A DNA stretch of 64,000 bases from Verrucomicrobiia bacterium (GTDB lineage Bacteria > Verrucomicrobiota > Verrucomicrobiia > Opitutales > Cerasicoccaceae): the NCBI GenBank assembly GCA_030425485.1, contig JAUIAM010000002.1, positions 124,001-188,000 on the forward strand. Reading direction: 5' to 3'. A program made the position numbers and the translations under genes. Positions 54,717 to 62,947 of the stretch are shown piece by piece. Every line of letters begins with the position of its first letter. Positions within the stretch are counted from its first letter, which is position 1. Below the pieces are notes generated by a model, which saw only the letters and a program-made list of their open reading frames with translations, was not told the DNA's origin and did no database searches.

Positions 54717-57284
54717 TCAGCCCTTGGGCCGCGTAACCAGACGCACCCGCTTGGCCGGGTCGAATATCCATCGGCAAAACGCCGTAACCTGCTCGTGCGT
54801 AATCGCTTCAAGTTTGGCCGGATAATCGCGCCAGGCGTTGACCGGGAGGCCGTAGAGCGCATTGAGAGCAGCCTGCATAGCGCGTGCACCGATGGCTTGC
54901 TGCCCCTGGCGTTTTTGCACCACCAAGCGGGTGCGGCAGTCCCGCAGCTCGAGCTCAGTCAGCTCGCCACTGCATAGGCGTCGAATCTCGTGTGCGTATT
55001 CTGCCTGCACCTGTTCGACCGCCTTGGCATGCGTCCCGGCGTAGAGCGTGAACATGCCTCGGTCCAAGCCCGGTGTGCGCGCGGCCCCGACATAGTAGGC
55101 CAAGCCCGCTTCCTCACGCACTTTCTCAAAGAGACGGCTCGACATACCGCTGAGCAACTCGTCCAGCACCTCGCTGACGATGAAATCCGCATCGCGCACG
55201 CCAACATCCGGGTATGCCTCAAGCACCACGGCCTGTTCTCGCGCCATATGCTCAAGAAAGTCACCTGCCTCCGCCGGTATGTCACCCCAGGGTGTAACCG
55301 CGGGCAGCGGCGTCGAGGGCAGGGCCTCCAGAACCGGAACAAGGGTAGCCTTGACCTGCTCGAAATCGACCGCCCCGCTGACCGCGAGCACGACATTTGG
55401 CCCGGTGACAAGCTGTTGGCGGAGCGTCTGGACCTGCACCAAGGTCAGGGCCTCGAGCCCCGCGTGTGTGCCAAGGTAGTCGTTGGCAAAGTTATGCTGG
55501 CCAAAAAAGCGACGGCGCAGGCGGCGGCGGGCGAAATCGAGAATCTCGTCCTCGTCCTCCAACAACGAAGCCAGTTGTGCGTCGCGCTCAAGCTGGAAAG
55601 CCTCCTCCTGCAGGTCCAGCCGAAGGAGCGCGTCGGCCATCCAGCCCGCGGCAGCGGAAAAGTCCGGCGGCAGCACCTCAGCCGAAAGCCCAAAGGTGTT
55701 GTTGCCAATGAACTCGGTGAAATTCCCGCCGAGCGCATCGACTTCAGCCGCCAGGTTTGAGGCCGAAAGACGGGCCGTGTCGCGCGTCATCAAGGTGGCC
55801 AGCACACCGCCGGCACCGGGAGCCTCAGCGGGGTCATAACTCGGACCACCCAGCATGGCCAGACGCAGGTGAACCTTGGGGAAGTTGGGCTCGGGCTGAA
55901 TGAGCAAACGGGCGCCATTGGGCAGGCAAACCTCCTCAAAATCCGGTAGTTGACGGGCAGTGGCAACCGGACCAGACATGGTCGCCGCCGCCTCCTCAGG
56001 CTCCAGGCTGAGCGCGGTCAGCCGCGAGGGAACGAGGTAGCGCACGGCCACCCGAAGAAGATCATCCGGTGTGAGCGCGAGCAGACGCGAAAAATACACC
56101 TGCGGGTAATTGAGCTCGCCCACCACCATCTCGGCCACTCCGAGGCGGGAGGCCTGGCCCGACATGGTTTTACGGCCATTGACTTCCCCCACCATCGCTT
56201 GGCGCACTGCCTTGGAGAGCGTTTCCGCCGTCACCTCCGCGGCTACGTCCTCGGCCAGCAGGCGCTGGATTTCCGCCTCCACCGCTGCGCGGTGCTGCGG
56301 CTCGCAGGTGTAAGAAATCCAAAGCAGGCCCTGCGACCCCGGGTTCCAGCAGGAGGCGTCGATGTGTTGCACGAGACGCTTTTCCTCACGCAACACCCGC
56401 CACAGCAGGGAACTTTTGCCGTTACCTAAAATGTACGCCAGCATGTCCAGCGCGGGCGCCTCGGGTGAACTCAGCCCCGGTATCTTGTACCCGAGCATGC
56501 CGCGCGTGATGTTGTAATCGCCACGTACGCGGTCCCACCGGGGCGCTAACTGGACGGGCTCATCGGGAATGATCGGTTGCGGCACGTGTGCGACCGATGT
56601 TTGCCCAAAATACTGCCTGGCCAAAGCCTGCACACGTGCGGGCTCAATCGCCCCCACCACGACGAGGGCCATATTGGCAGGCTGATAACGCGCCCGGTAG
56701 TAGGCCCTGAGCTGCTCGTGCGTAATGCGCTCGAAAATCGGCTTCAGACCGATGACCGGATAGCGGTAGGGATGCTGCCGAAAGGCCGTCCGGGCAAAGG
56801 CATAGAAGAGCTGGCGGTCCGGGTCGTCGGCCCCCATGTCAATTTCCCGCAAAATGACGTCGCGCTCGGAGACGAAGTCGTCCGCGGGCAGGCTGGCATG
56901 GAGGGACATGTCGGCCAGGATGTCGAACACGGCCTCTGCCTGCTCGGAAGGCGCATCGATATAGTAAACCGTGCGATCATACGACGTGTAGGCATTGATG
57001 TAACCCCCGAGCGCGTGCACCTCCCGGCTGATATCCAGCGGCCCGCGCCGGGCCGTGCCCTTAAACAACATATGCTCCAGAAAGTGGGACAGGCCCGCGC
57101 CGCAATCATCGGCTTCGTGGATGCTCCCCGTCTTGACCCAGACCTGAATCGAGACCAGCTCGGCGGAAAAATCCGGGCGTGTCACGACGGTCAAACCGTT
57201 GTCCAGCGTGGTGCGCTCAGGCTCACTGCGAAAAAGCTCATCGAGCAGCTGGCCGGGATCGACAGGTGTGGTCTTAGCTGACAT
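54717..57284 (-). CDS. M16 family zinc peptidase (two-domain, pitrilysin type)
   Basis: 855 residues from ATG 57284. The inverted zinc motif HFLEH (67-71) is followed by the third-ligand region around 145 (SERDVILREIDMG). The first half is catalytic. The second half (from about 440, EVCLPNGARLLIQPEPNFPKVHLRLA) repeats the fold without HxxEH, as usual for fused M16 proteins. The late tract AREEAGLAYYVGAARTPGLDRG has the R/Y pair typical of the family. No signal peptide at this start, so cytoplasmic unless the start is misplaced. Cleaves oligopeptides; substrate unknown. Confidence 0.92.
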   Translation of the reverse strand: MSAKTTPVDPGQLLDELFRSEPERTTLDNGLTVVTRPDFSAELVSIQVWVKTGSIHEADDCGAGLSHFLEHMLFKGTARRGPLDISREVHALGGYINAYTSYDRTVYYIDAPSEQAEAVFDILADMSLHASLPADDFVSERDVILREIDMGADDPDRQLFYAFARTAFRQHPYRYPVIGLKPIFERITHEQLRAYYRARYQPANMALVVVGAIEPARVQALARQYFGQTSVAHVPQPIIPDEPVQLAPRWDRVRGDYNITRGMLGYKIPGLSSPEAPALDMLAYILGNGKSSLLWRVLREEKRLVQHIDASCWNPGSQGLLWISYTCEPQHRAAVEAEIQRLLAEDVAAEVTAETLSKAVRQAMVGEVNGRKTMSGQASRLGVAEMVVGELNYPQVYFSRLLALTPDDLLRVAVRYLVPSRLTALSLEPEEAAATMSGPVATARQLPDFEEVCLPNGARLLIQPEPNFPKVHLRLAMLGGPSYDPAEAPGAGGVLATLMTRDTARLSASNLAAEVDALGGNFTEFIGNNTFGLSAEVLPPDFSAAAGWMADALLRLDLQEEAFQLERDAQLASLLEDEDEILDFARRRLRRRFFGQHNFANDYLGTHAGLEALTLVQVQTLRQQLVTGPNVVLAVSGAVDFEQVKATLVPVLEALPSTPLPAVTPWGDIPAEAGDFLEHMAREQAVVLEAYPDVGVRDADFIVSEVLDELLSGMSSRLFEKVREEAGLAYYVGAARTPGLDRGMFTLYAGTHAKAVEQVQAEYAHEIRRLCSGELTELELRDCRTRLVVQKRQGQQAIGARAMQAALNALYGLPVNAWRDYPAKLEAITHEQVTAFCRWIFDPAKRVRLVTRPKG

Positions 57285-57323
57285 GGACGACAGGATGTCC
57301 ACAGGCAGGCACACCACACAAAC

Positions 57324-57353
57324 CAAAAACCGCCGGGAGCTTAACCCCGGCGG
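57324..57353 (-). terminator. Rho-independent terminator between msrB and the M16 gene
   Basis: On the minus strand CCGCCGGG-GTTAAGCT-CCCGGCGG followed by TTTTTGG. It ends transcription from msrB 40 bp before the peptidase start. A second hairpin, AAACGCC-AGAC-GGCGTTT plus T tract, lies at 57439-57459; no plus-strand gene precedes it. Confidence 0.75.
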
Positions 57354-57557
57354 TAAGTAAGTGGTAGCCTAACAGACAAACTAGACAGCGCCTAGACTGT
57401 TATACTGATAGTCACCATATGAAATCCTGTAGAGGTGTAAACGCCAGACGGCGTTTTTTGAAGCATTTTACAATTGTTTAGCGATGTCGCAAACTACAGA
57501 AGCCCGCCAGCACCAACATGTTACCAAACAGTGACACACGTGCACGTGGCTGAGAGG

Positions 57558-58142
57558 CTACTTGTCGTCGCTGAAAAGGTCGGCATACTCACCGTAGCCC
57601 TCTTTCTCAAGATCAGCCACGGGGATAAAGCGCAGGGAGGCGCTGTTGATGCAGTAGCGCAGGCCATTCTCGTCCGGACCGTCCGGAAAAACGTGCCCGA
57701 GGTGGGCATCCCCGGTCTTGGAGCGGACTTCCGTGCGCACCATGCCGTGGGAGGTGTCCTCGACTTCAACGATTTCCTCCGCGCTGACGGGCTTGGTAAA
57801 GCTGGGCCAGCCAGTGCCGGAGTCAAACTTGTCCACCGAGGCAAAGAGGGGCTCGCCCGAAATAACATCAACGTACAAACCAGCCTTTTTATTATCCCAG
57901 TAGGCATTCTGGAACGGAGGCTCGGTGCCGCCTTCGCAGGCGACGGCGTACTGGATAGGGGTGAGTTTGTTTTTCAGAGAGTTAGCGTCTTCGGTGCTCA
58001 TGGTAGAAGTGTTTTTATTGGCGAGAGTCTGACCGGTTATCGGGCAAACGCCCGTGGCGCAGGAGCCATCGCCTGTGGCCTGCCCGTAGGCGATCCAACC
58101 CGCCACAGCCAGCACGATTAGGGGAAAAAGGTATTTTCGCAT
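57558..58142 (-). CDS. msrB: Peptide-methionine (R)-S-oxide reductase, exported
   Basis: Reduces methionine-R-sulfoxide in proteins. 194 residues with an N-terminal signal or anchor ([17 protein letters not shown]). After a ~45-residue linker containing CATGVC, the MsrB domain has [38 protein letters not shown] and the catalytic C164 in [12 protein letters not shown]69 in [11 protein letters not shown] is a candidate resolving cysteine. The two CxxC zinc pairs of many MsrB enzymes are absent. Extracytoplasmic repair of oxidised proteins is inferred from the signal. Confidence 0.93.
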   Translation of the reverse strand: MRKYLFPLIVLAVAGWIAYGQATGDGSCATGVCPITGQTLANKNTSTMSTEDANSLKNKLTPIQYAVACEGGTEPPFQNAYWDNKKAGLYVDVISGEPLFASVDKFDSGTGWPSFTKPVSAEEIVEVEDTSHGMVRTEVRSKTGDAHLGHVFPDGPDENGLRYCINSASLRFIPVADLEKEGYGEYADLFSDDK

Positions 58143-58190
58143 GATGATTGAGTCGGTTTACCCGGCAGAACCTGACAGCGGCAGCCCAAC

Positions 58191-58613
58191 TTAGCTTTGC
58201 TCCGGGTGAAGTTCGCCCTTGGCGTTCTTGGGCAGGTAGGGCTTTAGGAAGGCTTCACGGAAGTCGTAACCGCCGGAAAAATCCTCCTTCTTGTCGTTCT
58301 CGGTTTTACCCAGCACCCCGTAATCAACGAGGTTAAACACGATGTCGCCAAAGTCGTCGCATTTGGTAATGCCCCAGTGGTCGAGCAGGGTGAAGGCCAA
58401 GGGCCCGTACTGGTCGTGGGCAAAATCCCGGATGCCCTCCAGCAACTCCTTACCTGTGACGTGGCGCGGAGCCTCTTCCTTGGGGGCGTTCTCGAGGTTA
58501 CGGATGGTGTGGTCGAGCCCCTGGCGCACAAAATAATAGGCACCCTTGTCGAAGCGACCATCCTCCTTGAGGATCAGATCCACGACATCACCAAAATCTT
58601 TCTGCTCTTCCAT
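58191..58613 (-). CDS. Minf_1886-type protein (PVC-restricted)
   Basis: 140 residues, cytoplasmic. DFGDVVDLILKEDGRFDKGAYYFV, HVTGKELLEGIRDFAHDQYG and GITKCDDFGDIVFNLVDYG match my recollection of the verrucomicrobial/planctomycete-restricted Minf_1886 family, whose function is unknown. Mixed helical protein with no metal or nucleotide motif. Upstream of msrB on the same strand, about 50 bp apart; co-transcription possible. It supports the taxonomic assignment. Confidence 0.87.
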   Translation of the reverse strand: MEEQKDFGDVVDLILKEDGRFDKGAYYFVRQGLDHTIRNLENAPKEEAPRHVTGKELLEGIRDFAHDQYGPLAFTLLDHWGITKCDDFGDIVFNLVDYGVLGKTENDKKEDFSGGYDFREAFLKPYLPKNAKGELHPEQS

Positions 58614-58720
58614 TTTGCTTATAAACTAACCATTTCCGCCCAGGAATCAAGACCGGGCACACAAGCGGTCCCGAAACCACACCTGGCACAGAGCAGGTGG
58701 CATGCCCGAGGCGACACGCA

Positions 58721-60196
58721 TTACTGCGCAATAACTTCCAGTTCGGCCGCCACCTTGTCCTCGTAGATCCAGGTGGGGTCATTGAGGTAGAGTTTGCCAA
58801 AGCTGGGGTACTCCCCGTTGTCAAACTGGATGAGGGCAGTGAAGGTCAAAGGCGGCTGCAAAGGGGCATCAAAGGGGAAAATCACGTACTTCCAGCTCTT
58901 CCAGGTAATCGGCGCTCCCACGAAGAGGTAACGCTTGCCCGTGGCATCGGTGATCGCGATTGAGGGGGTAAGCCCGGAGGCGTCACCGTAAACCCAAATC
59001 CCCAAAGCCGATGGCACGCCCGGTATCTGGCGCTGGGCTTCCCGCGGCAGGCCAACACCGACCGCCCCACCCTTCTGGGGAAAGTTGTAAACCAACTCCA
59101 GCGAGCCGTTGCTGACATCAGGCAAGCCCTCTGCGGGCGCTTTGAGGCCGATGGCTAGCGTCGCCCCGGGGGTTGCCTGGGCCTGAAAGTCGGTGGGCTC
59201 GCCGTCTGGGCCACGACCGAGGAAATTACCCACGCTGCGCAAACGGGTGACGGGGGAATCGGCCAGAACATAACGCACGGGCTTGTCATCCTCGCCCTTG
59301 CGCGTAGCGATGAGGACCAACTGCAAGGGATACGGTATCTCTGCATTGCTGGCCAGAGGCACCTGATAGGAAAGCTCCTTTTGACCAGTCGGCATACCGA
59401 CGTTGAACTTGAGCGGGTCCAGCGGAGGCTGTATTATGGGACGCAACTCGGCCTTCGCCTTAAAGGGTTGCCCGCTCGGGTTGTCAAACTCCAGGTTGAG
59501 CGCGCCGCTGACGTCCGGGAGGATTGAAATATCGATGGGGTTCGTCACCCGAATCAGTGTTTGCTGGACGAAGCCATTGGCCCCCAGCTCCACCCGTATC
59601 GGCTCGGAGGGACGGCCCACATCGACTGTCGTGCTCACGGTATAGGTCTGACCCGGGCGAAGCACCTGATACTTGCTGCCGCCTTCGATCTCCAGCAGGA
59701 AGTCGCTTTCGAGCACATTGGTAAAAGTCACCTCAAGCGGGATTGTCGTCGGTCCAGTGACTTCGATCTCAGGTGGAAGGCGGGTGGCCGCCGCCCCGAT
59801 AAGCAAACGGGTGTTTACCTGACTGGGCACCATGAACTGCGGACGCTGAACGAGCGGAAAGTACACCATGTTGTTGAAGGCTTCTGTCTCCGCCGTAAGC
59901 TCACCTTTCTCGTCATAGATGCTGAATAACATGTTGTTTGCCGGGATGACGACGGCGCGCTCCTGCCCTGTGGTCCAGCCGACAATCATGATGTCGTTCT
60001 CGCGCTTAAACATAAGCACGTGCTCGCGGTCGTCCCCCGTGGAGAGTCGTTTGTTAAAGGTAAAGCCGGGCAACTGCTCGTTGAGCAACTTGGCCACGAT
60101 CAGCTCAGGCGATTCAGCGTCCTGCGCACGCAGCGGACTGGCGCTGGCGAGCACCAGCACAGTTAGACAAAGCAAGAGAGAAAAATGGTATGGCAT
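58721..60196 (-). CDS. Exported protein of unknown function
   Basis: 491 residues, not recognised. Signal peptide HFSLLLCLTVLVLASASPLRA. The N-terminal ~130 residues (ELIVAKLLNEQLPGFTFNKR...FMVPSQVNTRL) are followed by several beta-rich segments with the rhythm of immunoglobulin-like or jelly-roll domains (VTGPTTIPLEVTFTNVLESDF; YTVSTTVDVGRPSEPIRVEL). The C-terminal part (GIWVYGDASGLTPSIAITDA; WKSWKYVIFPFDAPLQPPL) looks like a carbohydrate-binding-module fold. The binding role is inferred. Single gene on the minus strand. Confidence 0.75.
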   Translation of the reverse strand: MPYHFSLLLCLTVLVLASASPLRAQDAESPELIVAKLLNEQLPGFTFNKRLSTGDDREHVLMFKRENDIMIVGWTTGQERAVVIPANNMLFSIYDEKGELTAETEAFNNMVYFPLVQRPQFMVPSQVNTRLLIGAAATRLPPEIEVTGPTTIPLEVTFTNVLESDFLLEIEGGSKYQVLRPGQTYTVSTTVDVGRPSEPIRVELGANGFVQQTLIRVTNPIDISILPDVSGALNLEFDNPSGQPFKAKAELRPIIQPPLDPLKFNVGMPTGQKELSYQVPLASNAEIPYPLQLVLIATRKGEDDKPVRYVLADSPVTRLRSVGNFLGRGPDGEPTDFQAQATPGATLAIGLKAPAEGLPDVSNGSLELVYNFPQKGGAVGVGLPREAQRQIPGVPSALGIWVYGDASGLTPSIAITDATGKRYLFVGAPITWKSWKYVIFPFDAPLQPPLTFTALIQFDNGEYPSFGKLYLNDPTWIYEDKVAAELEVIAQ

Positions 60197-60342
60197 ATCG
60201 GGTACGGGATGCAGGCTGAGGCATTTCGGGGCTGGTGTCCAGCCATGTGATGTAGCCTATCTCTATCACTTCATGCCAGACGGAACCCGGAAACGAATTG
60301 CATTGTCAACTCCCCTAAACCCCGAACATACTCATCCCAGCC

Positions 60343-60645
60343 ATGATCGATCTCATCAAAAAAGGAATGCTCGCAGCCGTCGGTGCTGCTGTTGTCACCA
60401 AAGAACAGGCCGAGGGCCTGCTGAACGAATTTGTCGACAAGGGCAAAATCACCGGCGAAGAAGCCAAGCAAATGGCCGAGAAAATCGCCGAATCCGGCAA
60501 GGTGGAATTCGAAAAGGCCCGCTCCGAAATCAACTCGCGCATTGACGAGATGATGCAGGGCGGCGTCATCGTAACCCGCGCCGAGTACGAAGCTCTGGAA
60601 AAGCGCATCGCCGCACTGGAGGCATCTGCCAAGTCTGACGCCTAA
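60343..60645 (+). CDS. Phasin-like coiled-coil protein
   Basis: 100 residues. A short hydrophobic start (MLAAVGAAVVTKEQAEGLL) is followed by KGKITGEEAKQMAEKIAESG and a coiled coil to the end (YEALEKRIAALEASAKS). Similar to small phasin/PhaI-superfamily proteins often encoded directly before a UbiB-type kinase. The next gene starts 12 bp downstream and is such a kinase, so the two form an operon. No other polyhydroxyalkanoate gene is in the window; the function is inferred from this pairing only. Confidence 0.82.
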   Translation: MIDLIKKGMLAAVGAAVVTKEQAEGLLNEFVDKGKITGEEAKQMAEKIAESGKVEFEKARSEINSRIDEMMQGGVIVTRAEYEALEKRIAALEASAKSDA

Positions 60646-60657
60646 GCCCTCGCGCGT

Positions 60658-62334
60658 GTGTCCCTGAATCCTCTCGACCTGTACAGCAACGCCGTTCGCG
60701 CGAAGGAAATCCTCACGGTCCTCGTGAGGCACGGTTTCGGTGACCTCCTTGAGCAACTGGGCATCCCCAAGGGCTGGGCCAACCGCCTCATCCCGGCGGA
60801 AGTCCAGCACCTGAACCTCTGGCAGCGCATCCGCATCGTGCTGGAGGACCTCGGCCCCACCTTTGTCAAGTTCGGGCAAATCCTCAGTACCCGGCCAGAC
60901 GTCCTGCCCGAGCCGCTCATCATCGAGCTGAAGCAACTCCGCAGCAAGGTCCGCCCCGTCCCCTTCGAGGAGATCGAGCCCATCCTGCTGACCGAGTTGC
61001 CAAGCGATATCGAGGCCCACTTCTCGGAATTCGACAAACCCCCCTTTGCCTGCGGCTCCATCGGTCAGGTTTACCGTGCCACCCTCCGCTCGACGGGCGA
61101 GAAAGTCGCGGTCAAAGTCCAGCGACCCGGCCTGGTCAAACCGATCAAGGCCGACATCGAAATCATCGGCTGGCTGGCCAAGCAACTTCACGATAAAGTC
61201 GAGGAGCTGCGTCCCTTCGATCTGCCAGACATCGTAGCGGAAACGGGCCGCGGCATCATGCAGGAACTCGACTTCACCATCGAGGCCCGCAACGCCGAGC
61301 ACTTCACCTCACTCAACGTCAACCCGGAGGAAATCTTTGCTCCCAAGGTTTACGACGAGTTCACCACCGGGCGCCTGACCGTCACGCAGTGGATCGACGG
61401 CGTCAGCCCCGGCGATCCCTCCATATCGCCCGAAGACGGCGTCCGCCTGGCCGAGATCGGCGGCAACAGCATCTTTCACCAGATCGTCATCAGCGGATTC
61501 TTTCACGCCGATCCGCACGCCGGAAACATTCTCATCACGGAGGACCGCCGCGTATGCCTGATCGACTGGGGGCTGGCCGGGCAACTCACCCGCCAGATGC
61601 GCTACTTTCTGGCCGACCTCTTCAGCGCCATTGCATCCTCCGACCCGGAGAAGGTCGTGCGCGTGGTCAACGTTATGGACCTGGGCAAACGCCGCATCGA
61701 CGACACCAAGCTGGAGAAGGAAATCGGCTTCATCCTGCGCAAGTACCAGAATAAGTTCGGGCGCAACGAGCCCGTAGGCGAAATCGTCCTGGAGCTGCTC
61801 TACGTCTTTGGCCAAAATGGCATCACCCTGGCCCGCGACTACTCCCTGTTGGCAAAGGCCATCGTCTCGATCGAGGAGGCCGGGCTCTCGCTCGACCCGA
61901 AGTTTGACATCCGCTCCATCGCCCGCCCCTACCTGCAAAAGCTGACCTACGAGCGCTGGAACCCGGGCAACGTCTTTAAACAAAGCTGGTGGAACCTCAA
62001 AAGCCACATCAGCAAACTGCGCGAACTACCGGGCGAGATTCAGCGTTTCTTCCGCAACCTCGAAGACGGCGACCTCGCGATCAAGCTCAAGCACGAGGGG
62101 TTGGAATCGCTGGTCAACGCCCTCAACTCGGGCGTCAACCGCCTCTCCTTTTCCCTCATTATCGCCGCGCTGCTGGTAGGCTCATCCTACATCATCTCCG
62201 GCATTATCCAGGCCGGAACCTACTCCGGCAGGTGGATCATGCACATCGCCACCGCTGGCTTCATCGGCGCGGGCGCGCTCGGCGTCTGGCTCATCATCGA
62301 CATCTTCCGCCACGGCAGACACAAGCGGAAGTAG
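60658..62334 (+). CDS. ABC1/UbiB-family atypical kinase
   Basis: 558 residues from GTG 60658. KxGQ motif KFGQILSTRPDVLP (71-84), alanine-rich loop replaced by PPFACGSIGQVYRATL, VAVKVQRPG with the catalytic lysine, the metal/catalytic region FFHADPHAGNILI and IDWGLAG. Two transmembrane helices close the protein (LSFSLIIAALLVGSSYIISG; IATAGFIGAGALGVWLIIDI). UbiB-type proteins support ubiquinone or other isoprenoid lipid metabolism through an ATPase activity. Expressed with the phasin-like gene before it. Confidence 0.94.
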   Translation: MSLNPLDLYSNAVRAKEILTVLVRHGFGDLLEQLGIPKGWANRLIPAEVQHLNLWQRIRIVLEDLGPTFVKFGQILSTRPDVLPEPLIIELKQLRSKVRPVPFEEIEPILLTELPSDIEAHFSEFDKPPFACGSIGQVYRATLRSTGEKVAVKVQRPGLVKPIKADIEIIGWLAKQLHDKVEELRPFDLPDIVAETGRGIMQELDFTIEARNAEHFTSLNVNPEEIFAPKVYDEFTTGRLTVTQWIDGVSPGDPSISPEDGVRLAEIGGNSIFHQIVISGFFHADPHAGNILITEDRRVCLIDWGLAGQLTRQMRYFLADLFSAIASSDPEKVVRVVNVMDLGKRRIDDTKLEKEIGFILRKYQNKFGRNEPVGEIVLELLYVFGQNGITLARDYSLLAKAIVSIEEAGLSLDPKFDIRSIARPYLQKLTYERWNPGNVFKQSWWNLKSHISKLRELPGEIQRFFRNLEDGDLAIKLKHEGLESLVNALNSGVNRLSFSLIIAALLVGSSYIISGIIQAGTYSGRWIMHIATAGFIGAGALGVWLIIDIFRHGRHKRK

Positions 62335-62392
62335 GCCATGACAGGTCTGGTGCTTCTTTCAACATCAACAGAAACTAACCTACGACAAAAAC

Positions 62393-62947
62393 ATGAAAGC
62401 CATTTTAAAGTTTATCGCCACCGGGGTTATTATACTGGCCGGCATCGGCCTGTTTCAGTCCATCGACACGGAGATCTCCGACACGGATTCCGCCGACACG
62501 GATATCGTTCTTTGGAACGGTCTTAAGGAAGGCATGATCGAAGAAGAAGTTATCTCGGCAACGCCCGGTGCTACGAAAACGCCGTATCCTCTCAACAATC
62601 CCGCACTCGGGCTGGATTGTACCGTCATGCTGCACAACTATAAGTGGCTGGATGGCACCTGGGAGGGGAAATTCTACTTCAATGATGAAAGAAAATTTTC
62701 CGCACTTATTTTAACCCATGACAATGCCGACCGCAATGCCCTTCAGAGGACACTTGATTACTTGACCAAACTGTACGGCAAGCCGAAGAAAACCATGACG
62801 AAATATGACGGCAAGCCACTTACCACCTACACATTCAGAGAGGGCAAGCTCCTCGCGACCCTTATCTATTATACCACTGACCATAGTCTTTCTATCATTT
62901 ACGCAGATAACTCACTCATGCGTGAACGGAGAAACCAAAATATCTGA
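62393..62947 (+). CDS. Exported or anchored protein of unknown function
   Basis: 184 residues, not recognised. N-terminal hydrophobic helix (ILKFIATGVIILAGIGLF) then an acidic stretch with alternating Asp/Ser/Thr. GLKEGMIEEEVISATPGATK recalls the small GMxxxEV helix-turn of BamE/SmpA-like outer-membrane proteins, but the length and remainder differ. The C-terminal half (WEGKFYFNDERKFSALIL; YTFREGKLLATLIYYTTDHS) looks beta-rich. Its base composition is lower in G+C than the kinase gene before it, a possible sign of transfer. 58 bp after the kinase. Confidence 0.72.
   Translation: MKAILKFIATGVIILAGIGLFQSIDTEISDTDSADTDIVLWNGLKEGMIEEEVISATPGATKTPYPLNNPALGLDCTVMLHNYKWLDGTWEGKFYFNDERKFSALILTHDNADRNALQRTLDYLTKLYGKPKKTMTKYDGKPLTTYTFREGKLLATLIYYTTDHSLSIIYADNSLMRERRNQNI

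Noticed and set aside
57439-57459. Hairpin AAACGCC/GGCGTTT with a T tract on the plus strand.
   Set aside because: No plus-strand transcript is expected here, so not called a terminator in its own right.
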